From Saturnia japonica (taxonomy: Eukaryota; Arthropoda; Insecta; Lepidoptera; Saturniidae), in NCBI GenBank assembly GCA_033032175.1, contig CM065322.1:1054001-1118000 (forward strand): DNA of 64,000 bases, given 5' to 3'. Under the pieces are notes generated by a model. That model ran no database searches, was not told where the DNA came from, and was given only the letters and a program-made list of their open reading frames with translations. The position numbers and the translations under genes were made by a program. This document shows, in pieces, positions 33,401 to 37,988 of this stretch (position 1 is its first letter; every line of letters begins with the position of its first letter).

Positions 33401-35912
33401 TTGTATATGTATAATTAATGCAGCAAGGAGCTCTGGTGGCTTCAACTGTTATGTTGTCTTTATGTAAGGAGGTCGACATATTCATGTATGTGGTACACCC
33501 TGCTGATCGATTAAAAGGACACCGTAATAACAGATTCATAGCACAACCACTAAATCATGTGTGCCGAAAAACCTGATATCAACTTAATTTATTGTGTCAC
33601 ATATCTTTATTATTTACTAAATACCCAATATAAGTTTTACTTTAATTTCCCATGGTCTTCGCAATTTCCCATACCATGTAATAATTAATATTGTTTCTCA
33701 GCAATGACCATTGTTATCAGATTCTGTTACTGATTTCTGTTCTGTTATTCTTTTTACCCAGAAATATAACACAAGATGGCAACCCCAACAATGTAAATTA
33801 AGCAGAACGTTCACAGGGTGTGTACACATGTGTAACAAAAAAACAGCTCGCTTGCCGCAAGCTCACCATTCAAATTCAGTGTCTCCGTTACAGACTGCAT
33901 ATTATCTGCTTGCGTGTTCAGCATTACCACATACTAAAAGCTTTCTTACTACTCAATAGCGGTACTCCGGTTACGATTCTGAAAAATAATGTTGGCATGC
34001 ATTTTTATATTAATTCTGTCCTTACCATGCACTGGGCTGTTTTAATAACATTTATTATTATTTACCTTATTTTTGGTGTTTTTATCTTAAGAATATGTCC
34101 TTTGCAAAAAATCTAACTACTACACATAAAACAACCAAAAACAAATCATAATAAAACATAAGGTTCTCAGAAAGAGAAAATACATAGTTATAAAGCAACA
34201 CTGAGGTCTATAAATATTATAATATGTAGGTTCATGTTTCGACAAGTATAAACTGTTATAACAAAAATAAATTGTTTAAATTAAACTTTCAAAACATAAT
34301 CAATTTTTTTAAATTGAATTTAGATCTTAATAAATTAATTTAATATCAGAATTAAAAGAATATCACCAATTCAAAAAACCACTCCACTGTGAAAATTTGT
34401 CAAAGAACTTTCAAGAGAAAGTGTATTGATACTTTTTTAAACGCTATTTTCAAAACAAAAATTATCAGCAAAATTGAAGTTTCAGTAAGGTTCTCTTTCA
34501 TTTATGTTGTAAAGAGGAGGAGACATAAGATTTAAGCATATAGAATAATTAAAGTATTTCTTCATTTCATTTTTTGTATGTATATTTCATTCTTATATGT
34601 ATTTTTAAACACATTTATTGTTTATAGTAGTTAATTTTTATTGGAGGTGATAGGTTTATTTAAAAAAAATTTAATGTAATAGATACATAGTCTAAGGTAC
34701 ATAATAAAAATAAAATATTATATTATATTAAAAACTGGAGAAAGTTTAAGGGAATAACCACTAGGAATATCCATTTATAGTTAAAATATTATTGAGCATA
34801 TTTTAATCAATTTAAGTTGGTAATAACTGTAATATAATGTCAAGAAATAATCCACAAAATTTAAATCACAAGTTTCAACAGTTTCCATCTTCAGTCACTT
34901 TGTCACTTAACATCAGATGAGATTGTCTTCAACTACTATCCTAGATATCAATAAAATAAAAACAAAGACCACTTTATAGACAAGACAATCTTTAAAGAAA
35001 AGAAAACCAGTTTCAATGATTTTGAAGAGTTCCCTGGTGTAGCTTCAAAGTTGAAGGTGCTATGACAATAATATTAAAATGGGAACACCCTTGAGGCATC
35101 CCCTATTAAACAAAAAAAAAGAATCATCTAAATCAATTCATAAACAGAGAAATTATGACTGAACATTCATAAAAAAATATACAGTTGAATTGAGTAAATT
35201 CTGATGTTTTTTAATGTTGGTTAAAAATTATGCTTTCAATGATGATGCAGATTCAAATAATCACACCAACAATTTACACTACACTAACTTTCAAATATTG
35301 ATTTAAACCCCAAAGTATTTAGTGAAATTTAAATCAGCCGATGTAAAGATTACATTCATATATTAATGTACTTTTACACCATATAGAGTTATGTTTCATT
35401 TATATCTTCAATATTTATTGGAATTTGAATACATTTTATTTTATATAAAAAATAAGACCTGGAATATTGCCCAAATTAAATATATTATAAACTAGAACTA
35501 TCAATCACTTGATATCATAATATAAAATAAATCATTGGTAACATTCTAATTTTGATTATTTAATTAATACAGTTGTCAATATTGATGTTAATTCTATTTT
35601 TATGTTTAAGTAAAAACATTTTAAAAATATTTTATTGCTTGAGGTTTTTTAAGAGTTTAAAAATAGTTTCAAAATTATGTGTTGTCAATAACAATTATTT
35701 AAAAAATGGTAAGCTAACTTATGTTTAAGAACTTTACCAAGCCTTTTTTATATGGCCACTAATGTTAGACTGTGCTATCTATTGGAGTTTCATATTGAAT
35801 ACATATATATCTTATTTATATCATTTAGAACAGCCCAGTGTATATTTCTACGTGTTATAACTACGTGTAATGGTAAAATTATGTACTTACAGGCCGCCGC
35901 CCGAGTTCCCAT
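246..35912 (-). CDS. unc79: UNC79, NALCN channel complex subunit: N-terminal ~1,204 residues in 26 exons (3' end outside window)
   Basis: Large accessory subunit of the NALCN sodium-leak channel, acting with UNC80 at the neuronal plasma membrane to set resting excitability. I assembled the exons from GT/AG sites on the minus strand; exon lengths sum to 3,613 nt and every junction phase agrees, giving one open frame. The translated order matches vertebrate UNC79 as I know it: N-terminus MGTRAAAFTAKIR against MSTKAEQFASKIR, then SGVEIANTVKYFSQTLL, a Cys/His-rich block at about residues 250-400, FHWFHVTS, EGLNQLYCLIPY, FHFCIEELPQEL and LTWEFFLNRFESL. The family protein is about 2,600 residues, so roughly the first 45% is here. 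The start is ATG 35,912 (A at -3, G at +4); an in-frame ATG 11 codons upstream has weaker context, with an in-frame stop above it. Introns range from 193 bp to 7.2 kb. No frameshift or internal stop was seen. Identity is near certain; a few exon ends are uncertain by a few bases. Confidence 0.93.
884..1040 (-). CDS. unc79: unc79 exon 25
   Basis: Residues ~1085-1137: FIDGSPVKTSLPLQTALA, SMDDINVYVAQRATLYLGT, matching the family's AVEDVNPAVATRAGLLLDT. Acceptor TTTTTTAG; donor GTATAT. Phase 0 out. Confidence 0.92.
1330..1475 (+). repeat. Dispersed repeat in unc79 intron 24
   Basis: ACAAGATG...GGTTCTCTTGTCAGAACT then GTGACATTCCAAAATGCAT, related to 58,630-58,745 (GGCTCTCTTGTTAAAACTGT, GTGGCATCTTAAAATGCAT). 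Confidence 0.55.
2232..2414 (-). CDS. unc79: unc79 exon 24
   Basis: Residues ~1024-1084: LWNVCNASHS, HICSVAVPVLLHCVTLAGG, RVRFTAVERVQVIIR. Acceptor ATTTCAG; donor AAG then GTTGGC, placed by homology because the frame stays open for 40 more codons before a stop. Confidence 0.88.
2490..2640 (+). repeat. Dispersed repeat E (unc79 intron 23/24 region)
   Basis: CTCGACTGCAAAAAGGGAGG, CACGCTCTGTAGCC, GCATACGAGGTGTCGTTAGA. Colinear with 56,240-56,405, which shares the last motif exactly. Confidence 0.75.
3018..3180 (+). repeat. Dispersed repeat D, copy 1 (unc79 intron 23)
   Basis: AGTTCGCTGGTGTATCTACG ... GGACCACTCTTGAAGTATCC ... CTCTAAATCAGTTCATA, colinear with the copies at 10,155 and 34,978. Confidence 0.7.
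3280..3360 (+). repeat. tRNA-derived SINE head (A-box and B-box like)
   Basis: TAGCCTAGTGGTCC resembles an A box and GGTTTTAGGTTCGATTCTC holds a good pol III B box. There is no cloverleaf with paired acceptor stem, so it is a SINE rather than a tRNA gene. In unc79 intron 23. Confidence 0.55.
3669..3805 (-). CDS. unc79: unc79 exon 23
   Basis: Residues ~979-1023: DVLYHLLQCLQVLVLNTDA, FLIWCQENLLID, a HEAT-like helix pair matching DILFNMLNCLKILCL of the family. Acceptor TTTCAG; donor GTGTGT. Phase 2 out. Confidence 0.9.
4395..4515 (-). repeat. Dispersed repeat E, inverted copy, with ACAT microsatellite
   Basis: GCCGTTTAGGCTATAGAGCG ... ACATACATACATACATA ... CTCCTTTTTCGCAGTC, the reverse of 2,490-2,640 and 56,240-56,405, which read CGACTGCAAAAAGG...CACGCTCTGTAGCC. 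Confidence 0.7.
4582..4734 (-). CDS. unc79: unc79 exon 22
   Basis: Residues ~928-978: VSTPNLLGGHEVMPDSVEE, then FHFCIEELPQELQYIHQLL, matching the family's KFCYQQLPVTLRLIYTIF. Acceptor ATTAAG; donor GTATGA. Symmetric phase 0. Confidence 0.89.
5400..5790 (+). repeat. Dispersed ~390-bp repeat C with internal hairpin (unc79 intron 21... between exons 22 and 21)
   Basis: Contains GATAGGGAATTAGTCAG, CCGGCCACTTTGGCACCC, GTGCCTTAAGCGCTCGCC and AAGGCTAACAGCAAGGTCAG. A same-orientation copy lies at 54,580-54,985; inverted pieces at 4,868-5,035, 14,105-14,300 and 50,043-50,160. The hairpin arms are at 5,511-5,523 and 5,536-5,548 (13 bp, perfect). Confidence 0.8.
5919..6056 (-). CDS. unc79: unc79 exon 21
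   Basis: Residues ~882-927: IMTATVETITEQLDMAV, PPAENPPLATAHTV, TDTDVATATAD. Thr/Ala/Pro-rich linker. Acceptor TATTTAG; donor GTGAGT. 138 nt, symmetric phase 0. Confidence 0.82.
7156..7441. mobile_element. 286-bp copy of the same TIR element (unc79 intron 20-side end of intron 19... downstream of exon 20)
   Basis: Shares ends (CTTCACGAGCGAG ... CTCGCTTATGGAGTTGGCGC), flanking TA, and the internal blocks TTCATTCTATAACAAC, TGTTGACACTTC, AAGCAACTGTG and CTCGTGGCGATAC, in the same orientation as 10,969-11,326 but shorter. By position it lies in intron 20 (6,057-7,644), about 200 bp downstream of exon 20 in the transcription direction. Confidence 0.75.
7645..7722 (-). CDS. unc79: unc79 exon 20
   Basis: Residues ~856-881: FVHFMQLSLLSDVGSDATL, TKPADMQ. 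Acceptor CGTATAG; donor CAA then GTATGT. 78 nt, phase 0 at both ends, so it could be skipped without a frameshift. Confidence 0.8.
10155..10400 (+). repeat. Dispersed repeat D, copy 2 (unc79 intron 19)
   Basis: AGTTCCCTGGTGTATCTTCG, ACCACCCTTGATGTATCC, ATCATCTAAATCAGTTCGTA and a TTTTTTAGAAGTCAGTTAAA end. Shared with 3,018-3,180 and 34,978-35,232 in the same orientation. Confidence 0.75.
10969..11326. mobile_element. 358-bp TIR element flanked by TA (unc79 intron 19)
   Basis: Terminal inverted repeats CAGCGCCACCTCCACGAGCG and (reversed) AGCGCCACTTCCAAGAGCGAG match at about 19 of 21 positions, with TA on both sides, as in Tc1/mariner-type MITEs. It ends 41 bp from exon 19. No ORF. Confidence 0.75.
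11368..11544 (-). CDS. unc79: unc79 exon 19
   Basis: Residues ~797-855: MSPEDVWAECLSKRTVLEE, then a Gly/Ser/Thr-rich low-complexity linker, ending GGVLVHVPH. High GC. Acceptor GTCCAG; donor CAT then GTGCGT. Phase 0 at both ends. The linker is probably disordered (inference). Confidence 0.8.
12022..12188 (-). CDS. unc79: unc79 exon 18 (His-rich insertion)
   Basis: Residues ~741-796: CAYCEGAALWHQLAVQLVR, ALAP, then 17 residues with 12 His (HHHFHHHQHHLHHHQQH, 12,040-12,090), ending in ARAPSQ. The CxxC helix matches UNC79's CNLCQSSILCYQLACELL; the His tract looks like a CAY repeat expansion. Acceptor TTTGCAG; donor GTATTT. Confidence 0.87.
12330..12816. mobile_element. Degenerate hAT-like non-autonomous element (unc79 intron 17)
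   Basis: Left end TAGAGATGTAAC and right end (reversed) CAGGGATGTAAT are imperfect terminal inverted repeats of hAT type; the flanking 8 bases ATTGCAAT and ATTACAAC match at 6 of 8. The subterminal CGATACCGAT-type repeats are palindromic. A related end lies at 57,125-57,215 (ATCGCTACATCCCTAG). No transposase ORF. Confidence 0.6.
13117..13574 (+). mobile_element. Probable solo LTR (antisense to unc79, intron 17)
   Basis: Bounded by TGTTAC and GTAACA (short inverted ends), with flanking ACAT and ATAT, a 3/4 match to a 4-bp target duplication. Inside, in LTR order, are TATTTAA at 13,377, an insect initiator TCAGTT 34 bp downstream at 13,411, and AATAAA at 13,521. There is no primer-binding site or gag/pol next to it. 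The superfamily (Gypsy or BEL) is undecided. Confidence 0.6.
13377..13416 (+). promoter_or_regulatory. Core promoter in the solo LTR (TATA plus initiator)
   Basis: TATTTAA at 13,377-13,383 and TCAGTT at 13,411-13,416 sit at the distance expected for RNA polymerase II. Transcription would run antisense to unc79. Confidence 0.5.
13936..14041 (-). CDS. unc79: unc79 exon 17
   Basis: Residues ~706-740, continuing directly from LLLKQ as MELQQRRMNIQNVSSETTK, LLRLMLKVNQAKTIEH. Acceptor CCGCTAG; donor GTAACA. The ATG here is an internal codon, not a start. Confidence 0.87.
14105..14300 (-). repeat. Dispersed repeat, inverted copy in unc79 intron 16
   Basis: CTGTTAGCCTTAGGGGCC, GCGGCTTTTACAGCTTCACC and GAGGGTGCCAAAGTGGCTGG match the reverse complement of the element at 5,400-5,790. 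Confidence 0.7.
14869..14972 (-). CDS. unc79: unc79 exon 16
   Basis: Residues ~671-705: charged linker (DDTEAKDPKDSRKSEKKE) then LACSILMLDILLKQ, matching the family's NCFILMFDLLLKQ. Acceptor TTTGCAG; donor GTATAT. Phase 0 out. Confidence 0.9.
15430..15670 (+). repeat. SINE-like repeat with tRNA-type B-box remnant in unc79 intron 15
   Basis: GGCTCTCAAGTGCAGCTGCC, then AGTTTCATTACTATGTTTTC, ending in GGGATTCAAACTC, which resembles a pol III B box. Similar order at 46,370-46,570. Confidence 0.6.
15907..16009 (-). CDS. unc79: unc79 exon 15
   Basis: Residues ~637-670: SLLDVKIPLSKLFELFTF, VINMPENCDGASS, matching the family's LDIVVPLQLLISMF segment. Acceptor ATTTCAG; donor GTAGTT. Phase 1 out. Confidence 0.87.
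16490..16985 (-). pseudogene. Decayed RTE-type LINE reverse transcriptase fragment
   Basis: The minus strand reads ETWTLTVGLVHKFK, then after a stop RAVEKDILVISLNDRIRN and IRDIDIAQRIS, the C-terminal part of RTE-like elements (usual form ETWSLT...RAMERAMLGVSLRDRIRN). Stops and frame breaks make it dead. Lies in unc79 intron 14. Confidence 0.75.
17164..17319 (-). CDS. unc79: unc79 exon 14
   Basis: Residues ~585-636: ELMDLKVPLGKILEPEG, ERGLYNFAENKITKTPTP, VLPVLQWFQ. Acceptor CTTTCAG; donor CAG then GTTTTA. Phase 0 at both ends; the sequence is more divergent than neighbouring exons. Confidence 0.85.
18110..18275 (-). repeat. SINE-like fragment in unc79 intron 13
   Basis: Contains GGCAGCTGCAGTTGAGAACC when read on plus, inverse to the GGCTCTCAAGTGCAGCTGCC block at 15,450. 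Copies also occur near 23,745-23,935, 46,370-46,570 and 52,490-52,700. No coding content. Confidence 0.6.
18598..18697 (-). CDS. unc79: unc79 exon 13
   Basis: Residues ~551-584: LYCLIPYGIITQEIWDTIM, PAWMDAICNEVPEK. Acceptor CTTACAG; donor GTAACA. Phase 0 out. Confidence 0.91.
19221..19625 (+). repeat. Dispersed ~420-bp repeat, copy downstream of unc79 exon 12
   Basis: Shares with 20,011-20,430 the segments CTGCGCTCGCGTTGAC, GATACACGTGCGAAT, CTTATTGTGGGA, TTAAGCGCCCCAA and TCGGAGA in the same order. Exon 12 lies between the two copies. Confidence 0.75.
19735..19924 (-). CDS. unc79: unc79 exon 12
   Basis: Residues ~488-550: TVEKLKLERVCSWVSEL, LVQCLQPHPPHYMRQ and GHWDRLATKTHHLREGLN. Acceptor GGTCAG; donor GTAATT (weak). 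GC-rich compared with its introns, and bracketed by two copies of one dispersed repeat. Confidence 0.92.
20011..20430 (+). repeat. Dispersed ~420-bp repeat, copy upstream of unc79 exon 12
   Basis: Starts CTAGCTGTGCCCGTGGCTGC, ends in a TCAAAATCGG...TTTCGGAGAA block followed by CAGACTGAC. This is a common lepidopteran interspersed-repeat pattern. A second copy in the same orientation lies at 19,221-19,625 and an inverted one at 45,440-45,855. Confidence 0.75.
20981..23700 (-). mobile_element. 5'-truncated CR1/Rex1-like non-LTR retrotransposon in unc79 intron 11
   Basis: Runs from a truncation inside the endonuclease domain (~23,700) to an (AAT)n tail at 20,981-21,003, in the same orientation as unc79. 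The reading frame stays open from the truncation to the stop, suggesting recent insertion. The amino half of the endonuclease is missing, so the copy cannot be autonomous. I saw no clear target-site duplication; the 5' junction is a short TATTAC-like repeat. Confidence 0.85.
21024..23573 (-). CDS. LINE ORF2: endonuclease remnant plus reverse transcriptase
   Basis: 849 codons from the first ATG; the frame continues upstream through RLDRDSKKCGGVAIYV, so this ATG is not the original start. Residues 1-150 are the C-terminal part of an APE-type endonuclease (VYRPPSGS, VIAGDFN, GKSDHFVI). Residues ~385-660 are the reverse transcriptase: VVPIYKKGN, NYRPISLTSVLCKTME, IIYLDYEKAFDRVP, LSGVPQGSVLGPLLF and the catalytic FADD. 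The tail carries the family's YIRPLLEHAYIIWDPY and NRVVTAWNKLP motifs. It would nick DNA and prime reverse transcription at the target. The CR1/Rex1 assignment rests on these motifs; a related clade is possible. No stop or frameshift was seen. Confidence 0.92.
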   Translation of the reverse strand: MVEALWLDIQYRELTLLMACVYRPPSGSLSELDEILFNTIGKAASENTVVIAGDFNLPMIKWPLYKTHGYGSLCENFVSMYSNSNLNQLITQITRKRNQEESLLDLILCNDDSLICDIEYHPPIGKSDHFVITATMQVISTSTKTNENRNTIQYDYFKADYDKLSLYFANNLNIVEESVDDVWFTFKNQFLYAVDNFIPKKKIYNKHCTNKPWINKDIVKLTKLKKVLWNNYRIDQNEHSYKEYRKVNNKIISLSRNRRTTFESTIIDSGPKAFYSYIRKQLNSKICIPNVIKNVSNELVMKPELIAEAFADQFKLNFVNEPDGPMPNINVPRVINAIQDLSITGDLVRKKLSSFSDTTASGPDDIPSVVLKKCSGALSDEIAKMMNKSLKDGIVPADWKTANVVPIYKKGNKLLPVNYRPISLTSVLCKTMEMMIACHIREFLIHEKITLDEQHGFIPKRSVTTNLLNCLNEWTRNHSNGQPTDIIYLDYEKAFDRVPLKRLIHKLEHLGIRGSILAWICDFLSGRTFRVRIGEVMSDPRSVLSGVPQGSVLGPLLFILFLSDLKSTLQLPFSLFADDTKFFANPRSNWRAIQNDLNAIFKWTHDWLLTLNVNKCSVLHIGSNNPCQIYYLGGEQLTAVETQRDLGVTVSKDLKWGTHVLGVVKKTNSILYIIRKAFKFLTAKTFIKLYKTYIRPLLEHAYIIWDPYFKKDIKLIENVQRRATKMVYAMRNLPYEQRLINLGLTTLEHRRQRGRLIETYKILTNYYDVPSLKDMFKSNENKHLRGHPLKLWEFPAKRNPMKQFLPNRVVTAWNKLPEKVVMAPTITSFKSRLDKEDISKLFDTHASAN
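24111..24244 (-). CDS. unc79: unc79 exon 11
   Basis: Residues ~443-487: YGVWLMVGLCTPTPDT and ILGRLLSVLFHWFHVTS, a hallmark of UNC79. Acceptor CTATCAG; donor GTGAGT. The next intron (4.2 kb) carries the LINE insertion. Confidence 0.92.
24307..24505. repeat. ~34-bp minisatellite, about 6 degenerate units
   Basis: Units begin GTGTTGTAGAGTATTTTTAG and vary. Most contain GAGTA, then a short T/A/G spacer, then TACTC, which is itself a small inverted repeat. It lies in unc79 intron 10 between exons 11 and 10. Confidence 0.85.
24603..24728 (-). CDS. unc79: unc79 exon 10
   Basis: Residues ~401-442: acidic linker (KDAQPINMEDPDSL) ending in VEDRQLLG, matching the family's DQRLLSQFGIW approach. Acceptor TTATCAG; donor GTATAT. 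Phase 2 out. Confidence 0.87.
24922..25053 (-). CDS. unc79: unc79 exon 9 (Cys/His-rich)
   Basis: Residues ~357-400: YCEQCYNNRHNARRGHDH, TRLSIAWKMESDMQTNLVE. Completes the Cys/His-rich block with CxxC and paired His. Acceptor GTACAG; donor GTCAGT. Phase 2 out. Confidence 0.91.
25311..25393 (-). CDS. unc79: unc79 exon 8 (Cys-rich)
   Basis: Residues ~330-356: NCRSSDKAAYAICFSNEC then ASYNGNHPI, matching the family's CFSAGCCGRHGN-type segment. Acceptor TTTCACAG; donor GTATGT. Phase 2 out. Confidence 0.9.
25601..25833 (-). CDS. unc79: unc79 exon 7 (Cys-rich)
   Basis: Residues ~252-329, opening the cysteine-rich block: CKRDSC, CYDHC and PPPLYLCIECANEIHREH. The spacing of Cys and His suggests metal binding (inference). 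Acceptor TTACAG; donor AAG then GTCACT, a weak consensus, but phase and the next exon support it. Confidence 0.88.
26490..26675 (-). CDS. unc79: unc79 exon 6
   Basis: Residues ~190-251: CQLLECLMSMKQTVVKDML, VIAYGTWGARLSAAKLLFYYWPP in two adjoining parts, and RRGLLCKFN. This is one of the clearest UNC79 signatures. Acceptor CGCAG; donor GTATGT. Confidence 0.93.
27043..27135 (-). CDS. unc79: unc79 exon 5
   Basis: Residues ~159-189: a hydrophilic stretch (SGQESESQASQS), then VAAMIMMVFQHSSNP, matching the family's short helix ending in SNP. Acceptor TATAG; donor GTACTT. Confidence 0.88.
27513..27683 (-). CDS. unc79: unc79 exon 4
   Basis: Residues ~102-158: AFGKSILQCLG, LPFLEYDMIDNLPYLVAYC and FPASLHQEIMNLLCYYVLP, all alignable with UNC79. 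Acceptor TTTTAAG; donor GTGAGT. A strong hairpin lies 34-69 nt upstream of the acceptor (see findings). Confidence 0.92.
27714..27758. repeat. Inverted repeat (16-bp perfect arms, 3-nt loop) in unc79 intron 3
   Basis: Left arm 27,718-27,733 and right arm 27,737-27,752 are exact reverse complements around TCT; after a 2-nt bulge the pairing continues for a few bases (GAAAA with TTTTC). It lies 34-69 nt upstream of the exon 4 acceptor, where the branch point would be expected. Confidence 0.9.
28047..28208 (-). CDS. unc79: unc79 exon 3
   Basis: Residues ~48-101, including MALYPNLDYKSLFNAV and LVDTTPHLQYGIQ. Acceptor AAATTAG; donor AAG then GTACGG. Phase 1 out. Confidence 0.9.
28602..28721 (-). 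CDS. unc79: unc79 exon 2
   Basis: Residues ~8-47: AKIRSLYDCQVR, then PPPSGVEIANTVKYFSQTL, the most conserved N-terminal block of UNC79. Acceptor TACAG at 28,726-28,722; donor GTAAGT at 28,601. Enters with two bases of a Phe codon and leaves with one base of a Ser codon. Confidence 0.92.
28715..28726 (-). promoter_or_regulatory. 3' splice acceptor that fixes the unc79 N-terminus
   Basis: GTACAG runs into TCACAG, giving two nearby AG choices. Only the first (exon from 28,721) restores the frame with the T left by exon 1. Using the second would remove six bases (two codons). Confidence 0.7.
29695..30070. mobile_element. GC-rich insertion flanked by a 9-bp direct repeat (unc79 intron 1)
   Basis: CAGCCTTAG stands at 29,695-29,703 and again at 30,062-30,070, enclosing ~358 bp far richer in CpG than its surroundings, with recurrent GCGTTGCGAC. 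A target-site duplication of a DNA element is the simplest reading, but I saw no clear inverted ends. The open frame inside has no recognisable domain. Confidence 0.5.
34978..35232 (+). repeat. Dispersed repeat D, copy 3 (unc79 intron 1)
   Basis: AGTTCCCTGGTGTAGCTTC ... GGAACACCCTTGAGGCATCC ... ATCATCTAAATCAATTCATA, ending TTTTTAATGTTGGTTAAAAA. Preceded, like copy 2, by CAAGACAAT. Confidence 0.75.
35891..35912 (-). CDS. unc79: unc79 exon 1 (coding start, 22 nt)
   Basis: Encodes MGTRAAA plus one base, then a strong donor (CCT then GTAAGT at 35,890-35,885). It joins the T to the TC that opens exon 2, making Phe and the family N-terminus MGTRAAAFTAKIR. Upstream in the same frame lie a second ATG at 35,945 and a TGA, so the coding sequence cannot extend much further 5'. 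Confidence 0.85.
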
Positions 35913-36864
35913 ATTTATCAGCTGTGTTTTGAAACTGCCTTGCATTGGTATGCCGGAACTCACAATTCGAAATCATTAACTCTGAGAATCAATAAAGGTA
36001 GATATCCTTAACCAAATGAAAGAGATACGACTTGAATCTAGATTTTCTATTCTTTTCAGGCTATTGATCGATATGAAGATAGGAATTTTTTGAACAGCGC
36101 GCAGTACGCGCATGAATGAAATATCAGAAATTTCAAACTCAAATTGAATTTGTCAGATGTTTGTCACTTGGTAATCCGTTTCTGGTGACGTTCCGATACA
36201 CGCAGTCTTAAATAGAGACATTGGAATATTTCGATTTATAATTTAAAATCTCATCTACTACATAAATATAATAAAATAAAAATCGGAAAGTATTAACCAA
36301 TGCTATAAATGAGCTTATGCTATAATAGCCTGTAAATATAGAAGGTTGCGTGTTCATATCACGTCGGGGTCACCAGTTTGGCGTGTTCAATAATAATGCT
36401 AGTCAGTAGGGCTTTAGCACATTTACTTTGTAATAAAATAATACAGGTTTTAGTACATAACGTGACGTGAAACCAACCGTCTGAATTTCATATGTCTATC
36501 TGATATGTCATCACTTAAGTACTTTTTAATATTAACAATAAGAAACAGCCAGTACAAAAATAGTGGCGAATGAGGCGCCACAAAGTATTTAGCAAAGCCG
36601 TTTTTTGAGGTACGAGACGCCAAGCCGCGGCCTCAGCAGTTGAACCAGTTAACAAACTGTTAGGGCAAGAAATAAGTAGTTTTTTACCAATAGACAGTAT
36701 TAATATGAGAAACTTTCTCGTTTAGATTTCTTTAAGATGTTTGAACATATTCCACTAGTCCTAACCATTGTGCTACATGTAATGATTTTCTCTATTGCAT
36801 ATTATACTCTAACATTTAACTCCATTATTATTATTTTATACTACTATGGTGACAAACAAGTATA

Positions 36865-37085
36865 TTTCCCGCCTGATGGTAAGCGGTTACCATAGCCCAT
36901 GAGGCTATGGACGCTAGTTATACCATAGATACCAGAAGCGCGCTGCCGAGCTTTAACACCCCTACCCTAAGATGCTCTAGAACCCTACTCATCGCAGTAA
37001 TGCAACACAAGGTTTTTTCGCTGCGATATTCTGTATGGTGGAGTAAGTATTTCACCAGTTTGTCTCTCCCAAGTACAGAGAAATT
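36865..37085 (+). repeat. Interspersed repeat of lepidopteran type
   Basis: CCCGCCTGATGGTAAGCGGT, TACCATAGCCCATGAGGC and a CGCTGCGATATTCTGTATGG tail. A degraded relative is at 47,450-47,720 (GGTTGTAAGCGACTACCGTA). Confidence 0.6.
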
Positions 37086-37164
37086 GCAAAGAAATTTCTC
37101 TATGCCCTAACTTTCTTAGGATCATAAATATTTTGTTAGTGTTAACGAATTATTCAAACTCAGA

Positions 37165-37194
37165 TCGAATCGAATATAATAATATTCGATTCGA
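37165..37194. repeat. Perfect 13-bp inverted repeat with 4-nt loop
   Basis: TCGAATCGAATAT (37,165-37,177) and ATATTCGATTCGA (37,182-37,194) pair exactly around AATA. Confidence 0.95.
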
Positions 37195-37929
37195 AAATTG
37201 AAACAAGTAGTTCGAATTTTTAATTAAATAAAACAAATCGAATACCTACGTAATTCGAACAGTTCTTTACGTTGCCATTTTCGGCCGTTGAGATAGCCCT
37301 CTATTTTCTTTTAAGCTGTCTACTGTGGCAATAAATTAAATAACACGCGTTATTTGAAAATAATGTTGTGCATTAAATGAGTATAGATATTATTAACATA
37401 TCTTTTTACTATTAAATGCCAATTTAAATATTATTATTAATTTTAAAATGTGCATTATTTTTTTATTATACAAAATTTGAATCGATTATTTGAATTCTAA
37501 TTTAAATTTAAATAAAATCGGCACACCCCCAAGTTTTAAATTTTAACCGATATTAATTTTGTTCATACGTACTATTCTTTATGTCACATATTATATGTCA
37601 TAAATGCAATTGAATCTCGTGTATTTGTTTGTTGCTGTCGCGGATTCTCCTCTAAACAATTAATGTACCTACTCTGTGGTCGCGGTCGTAAAAATAAAAA
37701 AGAAATTGTAATGAAAAAATCTTTATAATAATATAAACAGCTACATCACAATTACTAAACAATATACTGTTTAACATCACAGTATTTTTGGCGAAAATAG
37801 ATAACACCTATACTACCTATACCTAGTTTAAAAAATCTAAAGAAAAATATCACCTCATAAAATTTAAGTCCGCAATGTACACAGAGGGTTCCGAAGAAAC
37901 GTACCGTACGACGTCAATTCTCGCTATAG

Positions 37930-37935
37930 TTTATT
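37930..37935 (-). terminator. Candidate polyadenylation signal of pyrexia
   Basis: AATAAA on the minus strand about 54 nt past the stop codon, the first such hexamer downstream. Confidence 0.5.
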
Positions 37936-37988
37936 GACTTGTGTACAGTTGGCATTGAAACGAAATGACTCGGCCGGCCATTATATCA

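Larger units (their letters stand above)
28722..35890 (-). other. unc79 intron 1 (7.2 kb)
   Basis: AT-rich, with no recognised coding sequence. It contains a GC-rich 360-bp insertion (29,695-30,070) and a dispersed repeat copy (34,978-35,232). Open frames here (for example 98 codons at 33,820-34,116, plus strand) lack any recognisable domain and are read as chance. Confidence 0.7.
35946..37988. other. Spacer between pyrexia and unc79
   Basis: Holds the unc79 5' leader and promoter, not precisely located. A TATTTAAG on the minus strand near 36,210 is a weak TATA candidate. Also a B-box-like GGTTGCGTGTTCATATCACG near 36,343, an interspersed repeat at 36,865-37,085, an AT-rich TTCGAA-rich tract with a perfect palindrome (37,165-37,194), and the pyrexia 3' end. 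No gene recognised. Confidence 0.6.

Noticed and set aside
33820..34116. 98-codon plus frame with a hydrophobic stretch
   Set aside because: AT-rich, no recognisable domain, inside unc79 intron 1; hydrophobicity follows from T-rich codons.
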